Shown: in pieces, positions 1-8,622 of the stretch
Numbering within the stretch: the first letter of the stretch is position 1
Layout: the number at the start of each line of letters is the position of its first letter
Source of the DNA: JABWBD01 sp040768665
Lineage (GTDB): Bacteria > Planctomycetota > Planctomycetia > Pirellulales > Thermoguttaceae
NCBI GenBank assembly: GCA_040768665.1
Contig: JAXGMN010000041.1
Coordinates: 61,141-125,140 of the forward strand
DNA length: 64,000 bases
Direction: 5' to 3'
Translations under genes and position numbers: made by a program
The notes under the pieces: model-generated
Seen by the model: only the letters and a program-made list of their open reading frames with translations
Databases searched by the model: none
Told to the model about the DNA's origin: nothing

Positions 1-3000
1 ACAAGTACGGCATCACGTCGCCCGTGAGCCATACCGAAAAGTCCTGACGCGGTTCGATCCGAATACCCCATACTTTGCCGGCTTCGCCGGGCCGGATGTC
101 GATTGCGTGGCGAGCCGTGTTGAAGTTCCCTTCCGCTTCGAAGGCGACTCGGCCCGTCGGAGACGTGACGACGATCCGCGCGCCCTCGGTCGGGCCGCCG
201 TCCTGGGCGCCGACTTGAAACTGCTTCGCGGCGGCGGGAACGAAGAAGTGGCGAGTGATGTCGCTATTGAAGAGTTTTAGCGGCTGCTCGGGCGTGGCGA
301 TCTCGGCGACGGGGCGATTGCTGAACTGGACGTCGGCCGAGCCCTGCTTGGGGACGACTTCGAGATAGTAGTCGCCTTCCGTCTTCGCAGTGTGCGCGAT
401 GGTTGACGACTCGTCGACGGCAATCTTGCCGGTTTGAATTGCCTCCAGATCCGGCCCCAGCAATCGCCATGAGAGCGTGTCCGTGTAGTGGGTCACCCGG
501 ATGTTGGCAACGGTGGCGGCGATCTTTTCGCCCGCCGCGGCATGCACTACAAATGTGCCGTTTTGACGGATCCGCGAGCGAGCCTCCAGCGGCGGCCGGC
601 CCCACGTCGCAATGTCAGGGACCAGGGGCACCAGCAGGTCGAGAACGCTCACCTGGAGGACGGCGATGTGGCGTGTGTCGTCCGCCTCGGCGTGGTTGGT
701 CAGTGCCCGGATCTCGTAGACGCCGCGATTGGCAGTGGCAGGCGGCGTGATCGCCAGGTCGAAGGTCTGATCCGACAGCGGGGGCGAATCGATCGCCGGT
801 TTGGCTGCGGCCACCTTCCATCCCGAGGGCCCGGAACCGGAGATCCGAAGCGCGAGGTCCAGGGGCGACCAGTTGCGGACGCTGATCGTCGTTGTCCCGG
901 TGCGCCCGGCGACGAGCGTGATCGGCTCCTTCTGGTAAAGAAGCTGGTACGGCCGATTTGCCTCCAGGCGGAAAATGTTGGCTACGGCATACTCATGCCC
1001 GCCGCACGCGACACTCGCCACGCCGACGATCGGTACCATCCGCTCGACGTAGCGAGCATCGTCCAACCGCACCGTGGCCTGGATAACCGACCTTTCGCCG
1101 GCCCGACCGCTTTTCTCCAATCGGCTCACGAATTCGCCGCCGTTCCAGGAGCCGACGGGCACAATGCTCACCTCGGCGGGTTTCGCACCGAACATCGTGA
1201 GCGAGAGCTCTTTGGGCACCCCGGGCGCGAGCCAGCGGTGGGCTGACGAGATCTGAAGGTTGGCTCCGGACCGCGCTACCAGCAGGGCGTTCAGCCGCTG
1301 GTGCAGATTGGTCACGGGGCTGACCGGCGATAGCAATCCGGGCAGGTCCTGAAGATTTTGGGCCAGTTCGACGAACCGGCGGCCCGCGGCGGCCAGGTGT
1401 GCGTCGCGTTGGTCGGCCGGGCAGGACATCAAGCGCAACAGGCTATCGGCGAATGGTCCAGCTCGCGTGCGAAGGCTTTCGTCGCCAAAGGCAAGCAGGC
1501 CGTTGATCTGTTCGGCGTCGAAGCGAGCCCAGGCGAGCGCGACCTTTCGTTGCGGGGTTACGACGGATTGCGTCAGTTCGGCCGAGAGAGGGCGGATCGG
1601 TTCGCCGGTGGCGGCATCCGAGACGACCAGCATTCCCGTGCCAGGGAAAGCGATCCGGGCCTCGCCGGAGACGTTGGCCAGCAGGTGGTTTTCATCTCCG
1701 GAGAGAACCGCAATCTCGGCTCCTCGCCAATCCACTTCGCAGGGGAGCCGCCGGAGCAAAGCGAAGGGCTGCTTGTCGAGATCGCGAGGCAATCCGTGTC
1801 CTTCGGCGCGAGCGCCTCGCAGTGTGGCCTGATACCCCTGGCGAGGCACGAGGTTGCCGGAGCCGTCAAAGCGGCAGGCATGGGCTACGGTTCCGCCGCC
1901 GGTCGGACGATTGAGGACCGGCCCGTCGCTCGACGTGAAGAGAGTACCTTGCGGACCTTTCACAGCCGGCAACGGGCCGTCTTCGACTTCGACGAGATCC
2001 CAGGGCATGGCATCGAGCTGGTTCAGCCGCGATCGGGCCCGTGCGGGATCGGCCGTGATGACGTAGACGGCCGCGCGCCACGCGTCCAATGCCAGGTCAT
2101 GCCGGCCCGCGGCGGAGCCGAGATTCTCTGGCTGCGCGGGCCAAAGCCGAACGAGGCGTTCGCCGTCCAAACCCAAGACTTCGCCCCGCACGGTCAATTC
2201 GACTTGTTGTTGGGCCGACGTGAGATTGGCCAGCACCACGCCGATGTCGCCGTGCCGCTGCCAGGCGGATGCCATCACGGCCGGTCCGCTCCAGATCTTC
2301 TTACGGTCTTTCATCCCTTCATAGGCAACCGTGTGCGGATTGGAGGCCAGTTCCAGGCCGCAGCGGCCGGGCTTTGCCCCTTTCGGGCGAACGGCCATGC
2401 GAAGCATCTTGCCGCCCATCAGGAACGGCCGACCGGCCACCCAGTAGGCTCGCGTGTACTCGCGAAACACGTTGGCCGTGGTGTTTTTCTCCTCGGGCTG
2501 CGGCGCCACCATCACGGAGTGCAACGGCTGGCTGCCCCAAACGAGTTGCCGGCCGTAGATCAGGGCAAAAACCTCCGGCGGCATTCCGATGCCTGCGTCG
2601 CTGCCGAAATTGATCGTGTAAGGATGGTAGACCGCGGTGAGGATCGGCCATACCTGCTCGCCGCCCGGCGTGTAGTTGCGCGTGAGGTCGAGCGTCAGAA
2701 AGCCGTCCATGACATCGATGAGGTGTTCGCCGATCTCTTCCGTGAAGAAGCATGCGCCCGGGTCGACCCCGCGGACGTCGGCCCGCAGTTCCGACATGAG
2801 TTCCCGGGCGCCTTGGCCCCAGTAATTGCCGCCGTGCACGGGATGACCGTGATCCGGGCTATAGCAGGTCCGAGCCGCCCCGGCGGCGAGGACGTCGAGA
2901 TAGACGCCGCTCATGCCGTGCTCCCAGATAAGCTTCTCACAAATCTCTCGCATCTTTGCGTGCCACGGCTGTTGCGAGAGGCACATGTACGCGAAGCGGT

Positions 3001-4369
3001 TGGGACCGATCACCCATTGGGGAATCTCGCCTGATTCGTCCTTGAGCGCGCTACGCTTGCCGTCCTCAAGGATCCACGACTGCGTGTCGGTGTCCCAGAT
3101 CGTGGAGAGCACGTAGGGCATCGGCTCGACGCCCAACTCGCGTGCCGCGCGGACGCCACTGAGCAGATACGGATCGGGCGGCAGATGTTCCGGATCATTG
3201 TCGTTAAACGCGGCGATGTTGTAGCGATACCAGTGCGACGCCATCGGCACCCCGAGCCATTTGCGGTAAGCGGCCCATTCCGGCACGATCTTGGCCGGCT
3301 CGTGATAGAACTTCGCCCAGAATCCGATATTGCGAAACCACGGCGGTACCCACCGCACGAGTTCCCCGCTGCCGGGCGCGGGCATGGATTGCGGCCACCG
3401 GTCCCCCGGGCCTCGCTGCGCCCACGATTGACCCTTCGCCCAATCGAGATAGAGGTTTGCGGCATCATGCCAGTCGCCCGTGAATACGGCGGTCACGATT
3501 TCATAGGGCACATCATACTCGACCGGCCTCGGCGCCGATCTTGCGGGCAGCGGCCACGTCGGCAAACTGGGAACGTTTTCGATGTGCCATGCGAGCTGTT
3601 CGCCTTGAAGCGTCGGATCCCAGGCGAAACGCTTGAAGTAGAGGTCGCCGTCCTCCGCGGCCCAGTAGAGCCCGCACGCATCGCTGTAGTCGGGCGACCA
3701 GCCGGATTCGGAGTTGTGGCCCTCGCGTGAGGCCGGTTCCGGCTGGCGCCCGTCTTCCACGCCCCAGAACGAGAACCATTGCATCGAGGCCGGTTCGGGG
3801 TAGACGAGCGACATTTTGCGCCCCAATTGCATGGGGCTCCGCACCAGGCGTCCCCAGTAGTGCGGCACGGACATCTGGCTGTTGGGAAAGTCGCGGATCC
3901 CGACGACACGCGGAAAGTCGAGTTGCCAGAGCCATCCCTGCAGCGCCCCGGAGACCTTCGCACGCCAATACGCCTTTGGGGAATCGTGTGGGAGTCGAAC
4001 GCTGACCGTCACCGTCAGGTCGCCGGGCACGGTTTCGCTGACGATCCGTCGCCACGTGATGGTGAGGGTCTCGCCAGATAGAGTATGGCCGGCATGACTG
4101 GCATCGGCGGGAGTGAGTGTTTGCATAAGGTTCGGTCCCCGCACCTGGATCGCCCAGAGCGCGCGATCCTGCTTGAGTCCTTCCGGTCGCGGGCCGATGA
4201 AATCGACGTTGTGGGCGCGATGGACCAGCGAAGAGAGAGCATAGCCGTCGGCCGGATCGAACCGCAAAGCGATATGCCGGTTGGCCAACTCGACCGGCTC
4301 GTAAGTCGCAGCGGCCGAAGCGCAGGTCAGCGCAAGAAGGGCAACGAGCGGTTGGATGCGGGGGGTCAT
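1..4369 (-). CDS. Large secreted DUF6259-type protein, 3' end outside window
   Basis: An open frame of 1456 codons starts at ATG 4369 and runs off the left edge without a stop, so the C-terminus is missing. The N-terminus (MTPRIQPLVALLALTCASAA) looks like a signal peptide. Residues about 25-200 resemble a beta-sandwich. The centre is rich in Trp, Tyr and acidic residues, with stretches such as PWFRNIGFWAKFYHEPAK, MSGVYLDVLAAG and CFFTEEIGEHLIDVMDGF, as in a glycosidase-like (beta/alpha)8 barrel. The tail is built of beta-rich, Ig-like segments. This layout matches DUF6259 proteins, which are common in planctomycetes and thought to act on polysaccharides; the substrate is unknown. Several long frames on the opposite strand are antisense artefacts. 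I am confident of the frame, less so of the family name. Confidence 0.8.
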   Translation of the reverse strand, partial: MTPRIQPLVALLALTCASAAATYEPVELANRHIALRFDPADGYALSSLVHRAHNVDFIGPRPEGLKQDRALWAIQVRGPNLMQTLTPADASHAGHTLSGETLTITWRRIVSETVPGDLTVTVSVRLPHDSPKAYWRAKVSGALQGWLWQLDFPRVVGIRDFPNSQMSVPHYWGRLVRSPMQLGRKMSLVYPEPASMQWFSFWGVEDGRQPEPASREGHNSESGWSPDYSDACGLYWAAEDGDLYFKRFAWDPTLQGEQLAWHIENVPSLPTWPLPARSAPRPVEYDVPYEIVTAVFTGDWHDAANLYLDWAKGQSWAQRGPGDRWPQSMPAPGSGELVRWVPPWFRNIGFWAKFYHEPAKIVPEWAAYRKWLGVPMASHWYRYNIAAFNDNDPEHLPPDPYLLSGVRAARELGVEPMPYVLSTIWDTDTQSWILEDGKRSALKDESGEIPQWVIGPNRFAYMCLSQQPWHAKMREICEKLIWEHGMSGVYLDVLAAGAARTCYSPDHGHPVHGGNYWGQGARELMSELRADVRGVDPGACFFTEEIGEHLIDVMDGFLTLDLTRNYTPGGEQVWPILTAVYHPYTINFGSDAGIGMPPEVFALIYGRQLVWGSQPLHSVMVAPQPEEKNTTANVFREYTRAYWVAGRPFLMGGKMLRMAVRPKGAKPGRCGLELASNPHTVAYEGMKDRKKIWSGPAVMASAWQRHGDIGVVLANLTSAQQQVELTVRGEVLGLDGERLVRLWPAQPENLGSAAGRHDLALDAWRAAVYVITADPARARSRLNQLDAMPWDLVEVEDGPLPAVKGPQGTLFTSSDGPVLNRPTGGGTVAHACRFDGSGNLVPRQGYQATLRGARAEGHGLPRDLDKQPFALLRRLPCEVDWRGAEIAVLSGDENHLLANVSGEARIAFPGTGMLVVSDAATGEPIRPLSAELTQSVVTPQRKVALAWARFDAEQINGLLAFGDESLRTRAGPFADSLLRLMSCPADQRDAHLAAAGRRFVELAQNLQDLPGLLSPVSPVTNLHQRLNALLVARSGANLQISSAHRWLAPGVPKELSLTMFGAKPAEVSIVPVGSWNGGEFVSRLEKSGRAGERSVIQATVRLDDARYVERMVPIVGVASVACGGHEYAVANIFRLEANRPYQLLYQKEPITLVAGRTGTTTISVRNWSPLDLALRISGSGPSGWKVAAAKPAIDSPPLSDQTFDLAITPPATANRGVYEIRALTNHAEADDTRHIAVLQVSVLDLLVPLVPDIATWGRPPLEARSRIRQNGTFVVHAAAGEKIAATVANIRVTHYTDTLSWRLLGPDLEAIQTGKIAVDESSTIAHTAKTEGDYYLEVVPKQGSADVQFSNRPVAEIATPEQPLKLFNSDITRHFFVPAAAKQFQVGAQDGGPTEGARIVVTSPTGRVAFEAEGNFNTARHAIDIRPGEAGKVWGIRIEPRQDFSVWLTGDVMPYL

Positions 4370-4430
4370 GGGTTATCCTGTTTCTTCCTCTTAGGCGTGT
4401 GGTAGATGATCGCATCCCCTCGCGATTGCC

Positions 4431-4464
4431 ATCAGCCCGGCTGCTGGGAAGCTGCCGGGCTGAT
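4431..4464. repeat. Palindrome of the CAGCCCGGC type
   Basis: Perfect 11-bp inverted repeat ATCAGCCCGGC / GCCGGGCTGAT around a 12-nt loop, in the 283-bp gap between the divergent DUF6259 gene and the transposase remnant. A longer relative lies at 49313-49346. No T-run follows it, so it is not a typical terminator. I see nothing else in 4370-4652. Confidence 0.6.
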
Positions 4465-4652
4465 CTGCGGGTAGATTCTCATCTGCTGCTCGCGTTGTGG
4501 CAAGTGGAGTAACCGCTCAGGGGCCGGCCGGGTGCAGGAGCGGGCTCCGACCGGTTGCAGGTAGGCAGGGAATTCGGGTGGCGGATTTGGCCACGGGGGC
4601 GTAGACTGGGCGGGTACTTGGGCAAACTGGTGCTTTTGAAAAGGAATCTACG

Positions 4653-4843
4653 ATGAGCAAGGACGCTCAGAACCAGGATTTGGAGTTGACGCCGGAGGAG
4701 AAAGAAAATTTCAGCGAACTGGTGGCGTTGCTGGCACGACATGGCTTTGGAGCGGCAGGGCCGCCACGGGAGACCACCTTCGCCCAGATTGAACGATTCG
4801 GGCATCAAGCCGGCCAGATGGTGGCCCGAGCGATCGAGAGTCA
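4653..4843 (+). pseudogene. ISKra4-family transposase, N-terminal fragment
   Basis: About 63 codons from ATG 4653 (MSKDAQNQDLELTPEEK, then ETTFAQIERFGHQAG and QMVARAIES) resemble the N-terminus of ISKra4-family transposases as I know them from planctomycetes. In those proteins a Cys-rich zinc segment should follow, but here the frame enters unrelated sequence at about 4840 and stops at 4904. The break falls exactly on the 3' end of the toxin gene on the other strand. I read this as a truncated insertion-sequence remnant with no activity. Family assignment is from memory of the motif. Confidence 0.55.
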
Positions 4844-5215
4844 GAAAAGCCGGTCATCATCGGTCACCAGTTCGCAATTCTCCCGTTCTGCCAGAGCGAC
4901 ATAGAGGCAGTCATAGTACGCGTTCCGCGTTTGGGAGGAGATATCCAGGGCTCGGGGGACGAGTGAAACATGCGATAGCAACATGGGAGAGTCATTCATG
5001 ATTTTGGCGTAGAGCGGAGCTGCCTCGCCCGGGGCGATAAGTTTCTGGCGTTCCGCCTTCGTCAAAGCGCTGGCGACTTCGTCCATGAAGAGATCGGGCG
5101 CGATCAGCTCATGGAGCCGCTGCCGATATTCATGGCGCAGCCGCAAAGCCTTCGCCGAGTGTGGCCGGGGGATTTCCCAGGTGAGCGCGGCCGAGGCGTC
5201 GAGGACATACCTCAT
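4841..5215 (-). CDS. PIN-domain toxin, VapC type, probably 3'-truncated
   Basis: A 124-residue PIN-domain protein. The expected acidic residues are present: D6 (MRYVLDAS), E46 (FMDEVASAL), D102 (YYDCLYVALA) and D119/D120 (LVTDDDRLF). VapC proteins are Mg-dependent RNases held inactive by their antitoxin. The start overlaps the antitoxin stop as ATGA (5212-5215), showing translational coupling. The protein ends directly after the last acidic motif, whereas VapC relatives usually carry another 10-20 residues. The end coincides with the transposase fragment starting at 4653, so the C-terminus was probably lost by insertion or deletion. Activity is uncertain. Confidence 0.75.
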   Translation of the reverse strand: MRYVLDASAALTWEIPRPHSAKALRLRHEYRQRLHELIAPDLFMDEVASALTKAERQKLIAPGEAAPLYAKIMNDSPMLLSHVSLVPRALDISSQTRNAYYDCLYVALAERENCELVTDDDRLF

Positions 5216-5430
5216 AGATCCTCGTCGTCACTGATCAGAGCACGGAACGCGTCGTCGTCAATGACGCCATGTACACGACGGATGTCCTCGGTGATCCGGG
5301 CTGCGCGCTCCTCGATACGGCGGGAAGTTTCGGAATCAACGGGGGTGCCGTCGGTGATTCGCCGCAGCACGGCCTCTATGTCGGCGAGGACCTGCGGATC
5401 GGTGCCGGTGGTTGTGATCTTAGTGCTCAT
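5212..5430 (-). CDS. Antitoxin partner of the PIN toxin
   Basis: A 72-residue acidic protein (MSTKITTTGTDPQVLADIEA...ALISDDEDL) starting at ATG 5430. It lies directly upstream of, and overlaps by 4 bp, the VapC-like gene. Its size, charge and position are those of a type II antitoxin that neutralises the toxin and normally represses the shared promoter. I do not see a clear AbrB or ribbon-helix-helix motif. A longer upstream reading frame (to 5784) has no antitoxin-like sequence, so ATG 5430 is preferred; it follows an A/T-rich stretch that could hold the promoter. Function is inferred mainly from context. Confidence 0.65.
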   Translation of the reverse strand: MSTKITTTGTDPQVLADIEAVLRRITDGTPVDSETSRRIEERAARITEDIRRVHGVIDDDAFRALISDDEDL

Positions 5431-6034
5431 ACTGTGATTATTCCCCCTAATTGTAAGGGTGTCAAGAGGGCACGGTAAGGAGGGCGGAATTCTCAATACG
5501 CGCGGCCGGTTTCGCATGATCGATAGCTTTTCCACCTGCTGGTGCGTTTCCGCGCGGGCGAGTTCCTCGGCAAACTCCGATCGCGGGCGGCGGTGGGGCT
5601 GATCGTGCTGGGCGAGCAGCCAACCTACCGGGCGGCAACCCGCCGGCTGCAGCCCACGGTCAATAGCGCCGCGATCTGCCGGCGTTTGGCCGCGGGTCGA
5701 GACGATCAACGGAAACGCTTGGGAGGATTGGTCGCACAAGGCCAATGAAGGGGTGCTGGTGGCATTTTTCACACCCCGTGTCACAGAAAAGGGACGGCAA
5801 GATCCCCAGGCAGCCCGGCGGCCGCAGGCGGCATCGTCAGCATACCGCGAGATGGGAAGACCTGTTTTCGGAAGATGCCGCTCACTTCCGGCGCAACGCC
5901 TGAGATCCCTGCAACAAGCGTCGTCTCACGCGACCCGTTTCAGCGGACCTTCGCCCTGATAGTCGCAGGGACAACTCGCGTCAGCCGGTGCGACAGTGGG
6001 GCGGGCTGCGGCCCCGGTCTGGCTCGGATTCGGT

Positions 6035-6142
6035 CGCGGCCAATTGCGCGCGGTAGTTCCAGGGCATCCAGTCGCCGGGAGCAGGCCGCACGCGCTGATG
6101 ATTGCGCTGCAACTCGGTCAGGTAGTCGACCGGCGAGGCGCC
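6035..6142 (-). pseudogene. IS66-like transposase C-terminal remnant
   Basis: On the minus strand a 36-residue patch (SPVDYLTELQRNHQ then GDWMPWNYRAQLA) resembles the extreme C-terminus of IS66-family transposases, where a Pro-Trp-Asn-Tyr motif is typical. Nothing recognisable extends it on either side. The surrounding 5431-6349 stretch holds no convincing intact gene and looks like decayed insertion sequence. Assignment rests on this short motif only. Confidence 0.4.
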
Positions 6143-6349
6143 CGATGAGTAGCAGGTTCTTCGAGAACGTGCTCCTCGAGCTTCACTGGGCGGCCTTGAA
6201 TCGGGGGTGAGCCGCAGAATTCCCCGGAGCCCGGCAGTCCCGGCACCGGAAACGTCCTTGTCCAGGTTTGTGAACATGCGTCCATTTCGACTGCCCTGAT
6301 GATAGCACACCGCTCGCGCGCGCCAAGTCTGATTTTTGGGCCAATTCCT

Positions 6350-7438
6350 CTATGGCTGAACTGCGGCCGGCTCCCGCGATTCGGAGTCCTGCTCCCAATG
6401 GACGCCCAGCATCACAACGTTGATCCCGGAGCCGATTCCCAGCAGCCCGACGCGGTCGCCTCTTCGGGTGAAGCCCCGCTCGACTCCGATGGCCGCCGTC
6501 ACCGGCAGGGCAGCCGAGCCCGTATTGCCCAGAAACTCGAACGTGGTGAAATCGTTGGCCGGGTTGAGGCCCAGCGAATCGAGGAAGAGCTTGCGGTGAG
6601 CGCGGCCGACCTGGTGGCAGAACGTGCGGTTCATCTGGTCCGGCGTCCAGCCGAGCCGATCGAGAAACCCGGAGAACGCCGCCTTGCCCGTTTCGATGCC
6701 CTCGAGCATGAGGGTTTCCGAATTGGTGTCCATCAGCGGCCGCATGTCGTCGCCGCCCGCTTCGTCACGCCCGCTGCGGCAGAGATGGCAGAACTCGGTG
6801 TTCGCCCGGGCGACTCCGCCGAGCAGCCGATTTCCCGTGTGGCTCAGACGGCGATCGACGAGCACGATCGCCGCGCTTGCCGAACCGATCGTCAGCGACG
6901 CGAACGCCGGCTTGATGTCGTTGCGCGAGAGCGAAGTGTCGCGGTTGAGCTGGTCGATCGTCGTCTCGACGAGCGAGCGGCTGCTCTCGGTGCCGACGAC
7001 AAGCCCGGCGCGGATCTGTCCCAACTCGATCATGTTGGCCACTTGGACCATACCGTTGAGCAACCCCAGGCAGGCATTCGAGACATCGTAGACGACGCAA
7101 TCGGCGGCAAGCCTCAGCCCATGGTGCACCCCGGACGCGGTGGCCGGTTCGAGATAGTCGCGGCAGACCGAGCCATGAACAATCGCGCCGATTTCCCCTC
7201 TGTCGATCCCCGCAGTCCGAATGGCCTTCTCGGCGGTTTCGATACTTTTTTCGCTGGGCAGCATTCCGGCAGGCCAGAAACGGCGCTGGGCGATGCCCGT
7301 CATCAGCTCCAGGCGTCCCTCCGGCAGCCGAAGACGCCGGTACAGCGGTTCCAGCCGCGTCTCAATTTGCTCGGAGGTAACCACTTCGTCGGGCAGGGTG
7401 TAGGTGATCGCCTCCAGGCAAACGTTCCGATAAAGCAT
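6350..7438 (-). CDS. 3-oxoacyl-ACP synthase III-like (FabH/OleA-type) condensing enzyme
   Basis: A 362-residue thiolase-fold protein. I place the start at ATG 7438 (MLYRNVCLEAI) because the frame upstream runs into a mobile hairpin element. The KAS III triad is visible: C123 (DVSNACLGLLNG), H275 (CHQVGRAH) and N305 (FLGNTGSAA). Near the end GLLGIGSGINVVMLGV fits the conserved C-terminal strand. FabH enzymes condense acyl-CoA with malonyl-ACP to start fatty-acid synthesis; OleA relatives join two acyl chains. The sequence does not let me choose. It stands alone, divergent from the DUF1080 gene, with the IS scar downstream. Confidence 0.8.
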   Translation of the reverse strand: MLYRNVCLEAITYTLPDEVVTSEQIETRLEPLYRRLRLPEGRLELMTGIAQRRFWPAGMLPSEKSIETAEKAIRTAGIDRGEIGAIVHGSVCRDYLEPATASGVHHGLRLAADCVVYDVSNACLGLLNGMVQVANMIELGQIRAGLVVGTESSRSLVETTIDQLNRDTSLSRNDIKPAFASLTIGSASAAIVLVDRRLSHTGNRLLGGVARANTEFCHLCRSGRDEAGGDDMRPLMDTNSETLMLEGIETGKAAFSGFLDRLGWTPDQMNRTFCHQVGRAHRKLFLDSLGLNPANDFTTFEFLGNTGSAALPVTAAIGVERGFTRRGDRVGLLGIGSGINVVMLGVHWEQDSESREPAAVQP

Positions 7439-7464
7439 GAGAGACTCGGGGGAAGGGGTGCAAA

Positions 7465-7600
7465 GTAACCGTTCACGGGGCGGAAGAGAGGGGGACAGGT
7501 CCATGTTTTCGGCCAGCGTTCTTGCCGCCAAAATACGCCAACTGGCCAAAAAATGGACCAGTCCCCGACCGCCCTCCCCGACCGCCCCGTGAACGGTTAC
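7465..7600. mobile_element. MITE-like hairpin element, copy 1, with 9-bp direct repeats
   Basis: A 136-bp element bounded by a perfect 19-bp terminal inverted repeat (GTAACCGTTCACGGGGCGG, 7465-7483; complement at 7582-7600). An inner inverted repeat pairs GGGGACAGGTCCAT with ATGGACCAGTCCCC, with one central mismatch. The 9-mer gggtgcaaa occurs directly before (7456-7464) and after (7601-7609) the element, like a target-site duplication. No coding sequence is inside. A second copy is at 15245-15369. Confidence 0.8.
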
Positions 7601-7758
7601 GGGTGCAAAAACCGCGAACTCTTTAGTATAAGATCGGCTGGGGTTGTTCTCAACGGCTGCCGGTCCCGGTCTGCGGCGCAGTCACGCTTGCTCCCCGGCA
7701 GCACGGCCAGCTACACTGGGGAATCGGACATGAATTTTCGCCTACCGAGGAGAATCCC

Positions 7759-8550
7759 ATGAGAACCGTGTGCCGTTCCCTGATCACCGCAGCTTTGGTT
7801 TTGCTCCCTCCTCTGTGCCTCGCCGGCCCGGCAGAGACACGTGCGTCCGGCGAGTGGATCCAACTGTTCAACGGCAAGAATCTCGACGGCTGGACACCGA
7901 AGATCACCGGCTATCAACTCGGAGAGAACTTCGGCAACACCTTTCGCGTGGAAGACGGCGTCCTCAAGACCGCCTACGACGGCTACGACCAGTTCCGCGG
8001 CCGGTTCGGCCACCTGTTCTACCGTGAACCGTTTTCGCATTACCTGCTTCGCGTCGAGTACCGCTTCGTGGGCGAGCAAGTTGCCGGCGGCCCGGGCTGG
8101 GCGGTCCGCAACAGCGGGATCATGATCCACGGCCAGTCGCCGGAAAGCATGGAGAAAGATCAGGACTTTCCGGTTTCCATCGAGGTGCAGCTCCTCGGCG
8201 GCACCGGGGCCGGTGAACGGCCGACCGCGAACGTCTGCACGCCGGGAACTCACATCGTCATGGAAGGCAAGCTCGTCACGCGACACTGCAATAGTTCGAG
8301 ATCCAAGACGTACCACGGCGACCAGTGGGTGACGGTCGAGGTCGAAGTCCGCGGCAATTCCGTCATCCGGCACATCGTCAACGGCGAGACGGTGTTCGAG
8401 TACACGCAGCCGCAACTGGACGAAGGCGACAACGACGCGCGCAAGCTGATCGAGAAGGGTCAGAACAAGATGCTGTCCGGCGGCACCATTTCGTTGCAAT
8501 CGGAGAGCCACCCGATCGAGTTCCGCAAGGTGGAGTTGAAAAAGCTGTAA
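7759..8550 (+). CDS. Secreted DUF1080 (3-keto-disaccharide hydrolase-like) protein
   Basis: A 263-residue protein with a signal peptide (MRTVCRSLITAALVLLPPLCLAG) and one concanavalin-like beta-sandwich domain. Typical DUF1080 signatures are present: WIQLFNGKNLDGWTPK near the start, NSGIMIHGQ in the middle and a closing GGTISLQSESHPIEFRKVEL. Some members of this family hydrolyse 3-keto-glycosides; many planctomycete paralogues are uncharacterised periplasmic or extracellular proteins. It is the first of a row of plus-strand genes, but 73 bp and no overlap separate it from the epimerase. A two-domain relative is encoded at 27028-28317. Confidence 0.8.
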   Translation: MRTVCRSLITAALVLLPPLCLAGPAETRASGEWIQLFNGKNLDGWTPKITGYQLGENFGNTFRVEDGVLKTAYDGYDQFRGRFGHLFYREPFSHYLLRVEYRFVGEQVAGGPGWAVRNSGIMIHGQSPESMEKDQDFPVSIEVQLLGGTGAGERPTANVCTPGTHIVMEGKLVTRHCNSSRSKTYHGDQWVTVEVEVRGNSVIRHIVNGETVFEYTQPQLDEGDNDARKLIEKGQNKMLSGGTISLQSESHPIEFRKVELKKL

Positions 8551-8622
8551 CGGCTGCCCGCTTGCATTGCCGCCTGCTTCTCCCTACAATGCCCGGCGAA
8601 ACTCTTCAGAAAGGCGATTGCC

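Noticed and set aside
1358..3034. 558-codon plus-strand frame opposite the DUF6259 gene
   Set aside because: Composition is not protein-like (many Arg, Gly, His; no motifs), and the minus strand carries a continuous, recognisable protein.
5212..5784. 190-residue version of the antitoxin
   Set aside because: The additional N-terminal part is Arg/Pro-rich without antitoxin features, and ATG 5430 gives a protein of normal antitoxin size.
6299..7468. 389-codon plus-strand frame opposite the KAS III-like gene
   Set aside because: Shadow frame; the minus strand shows the Cys-His-Asn triad.
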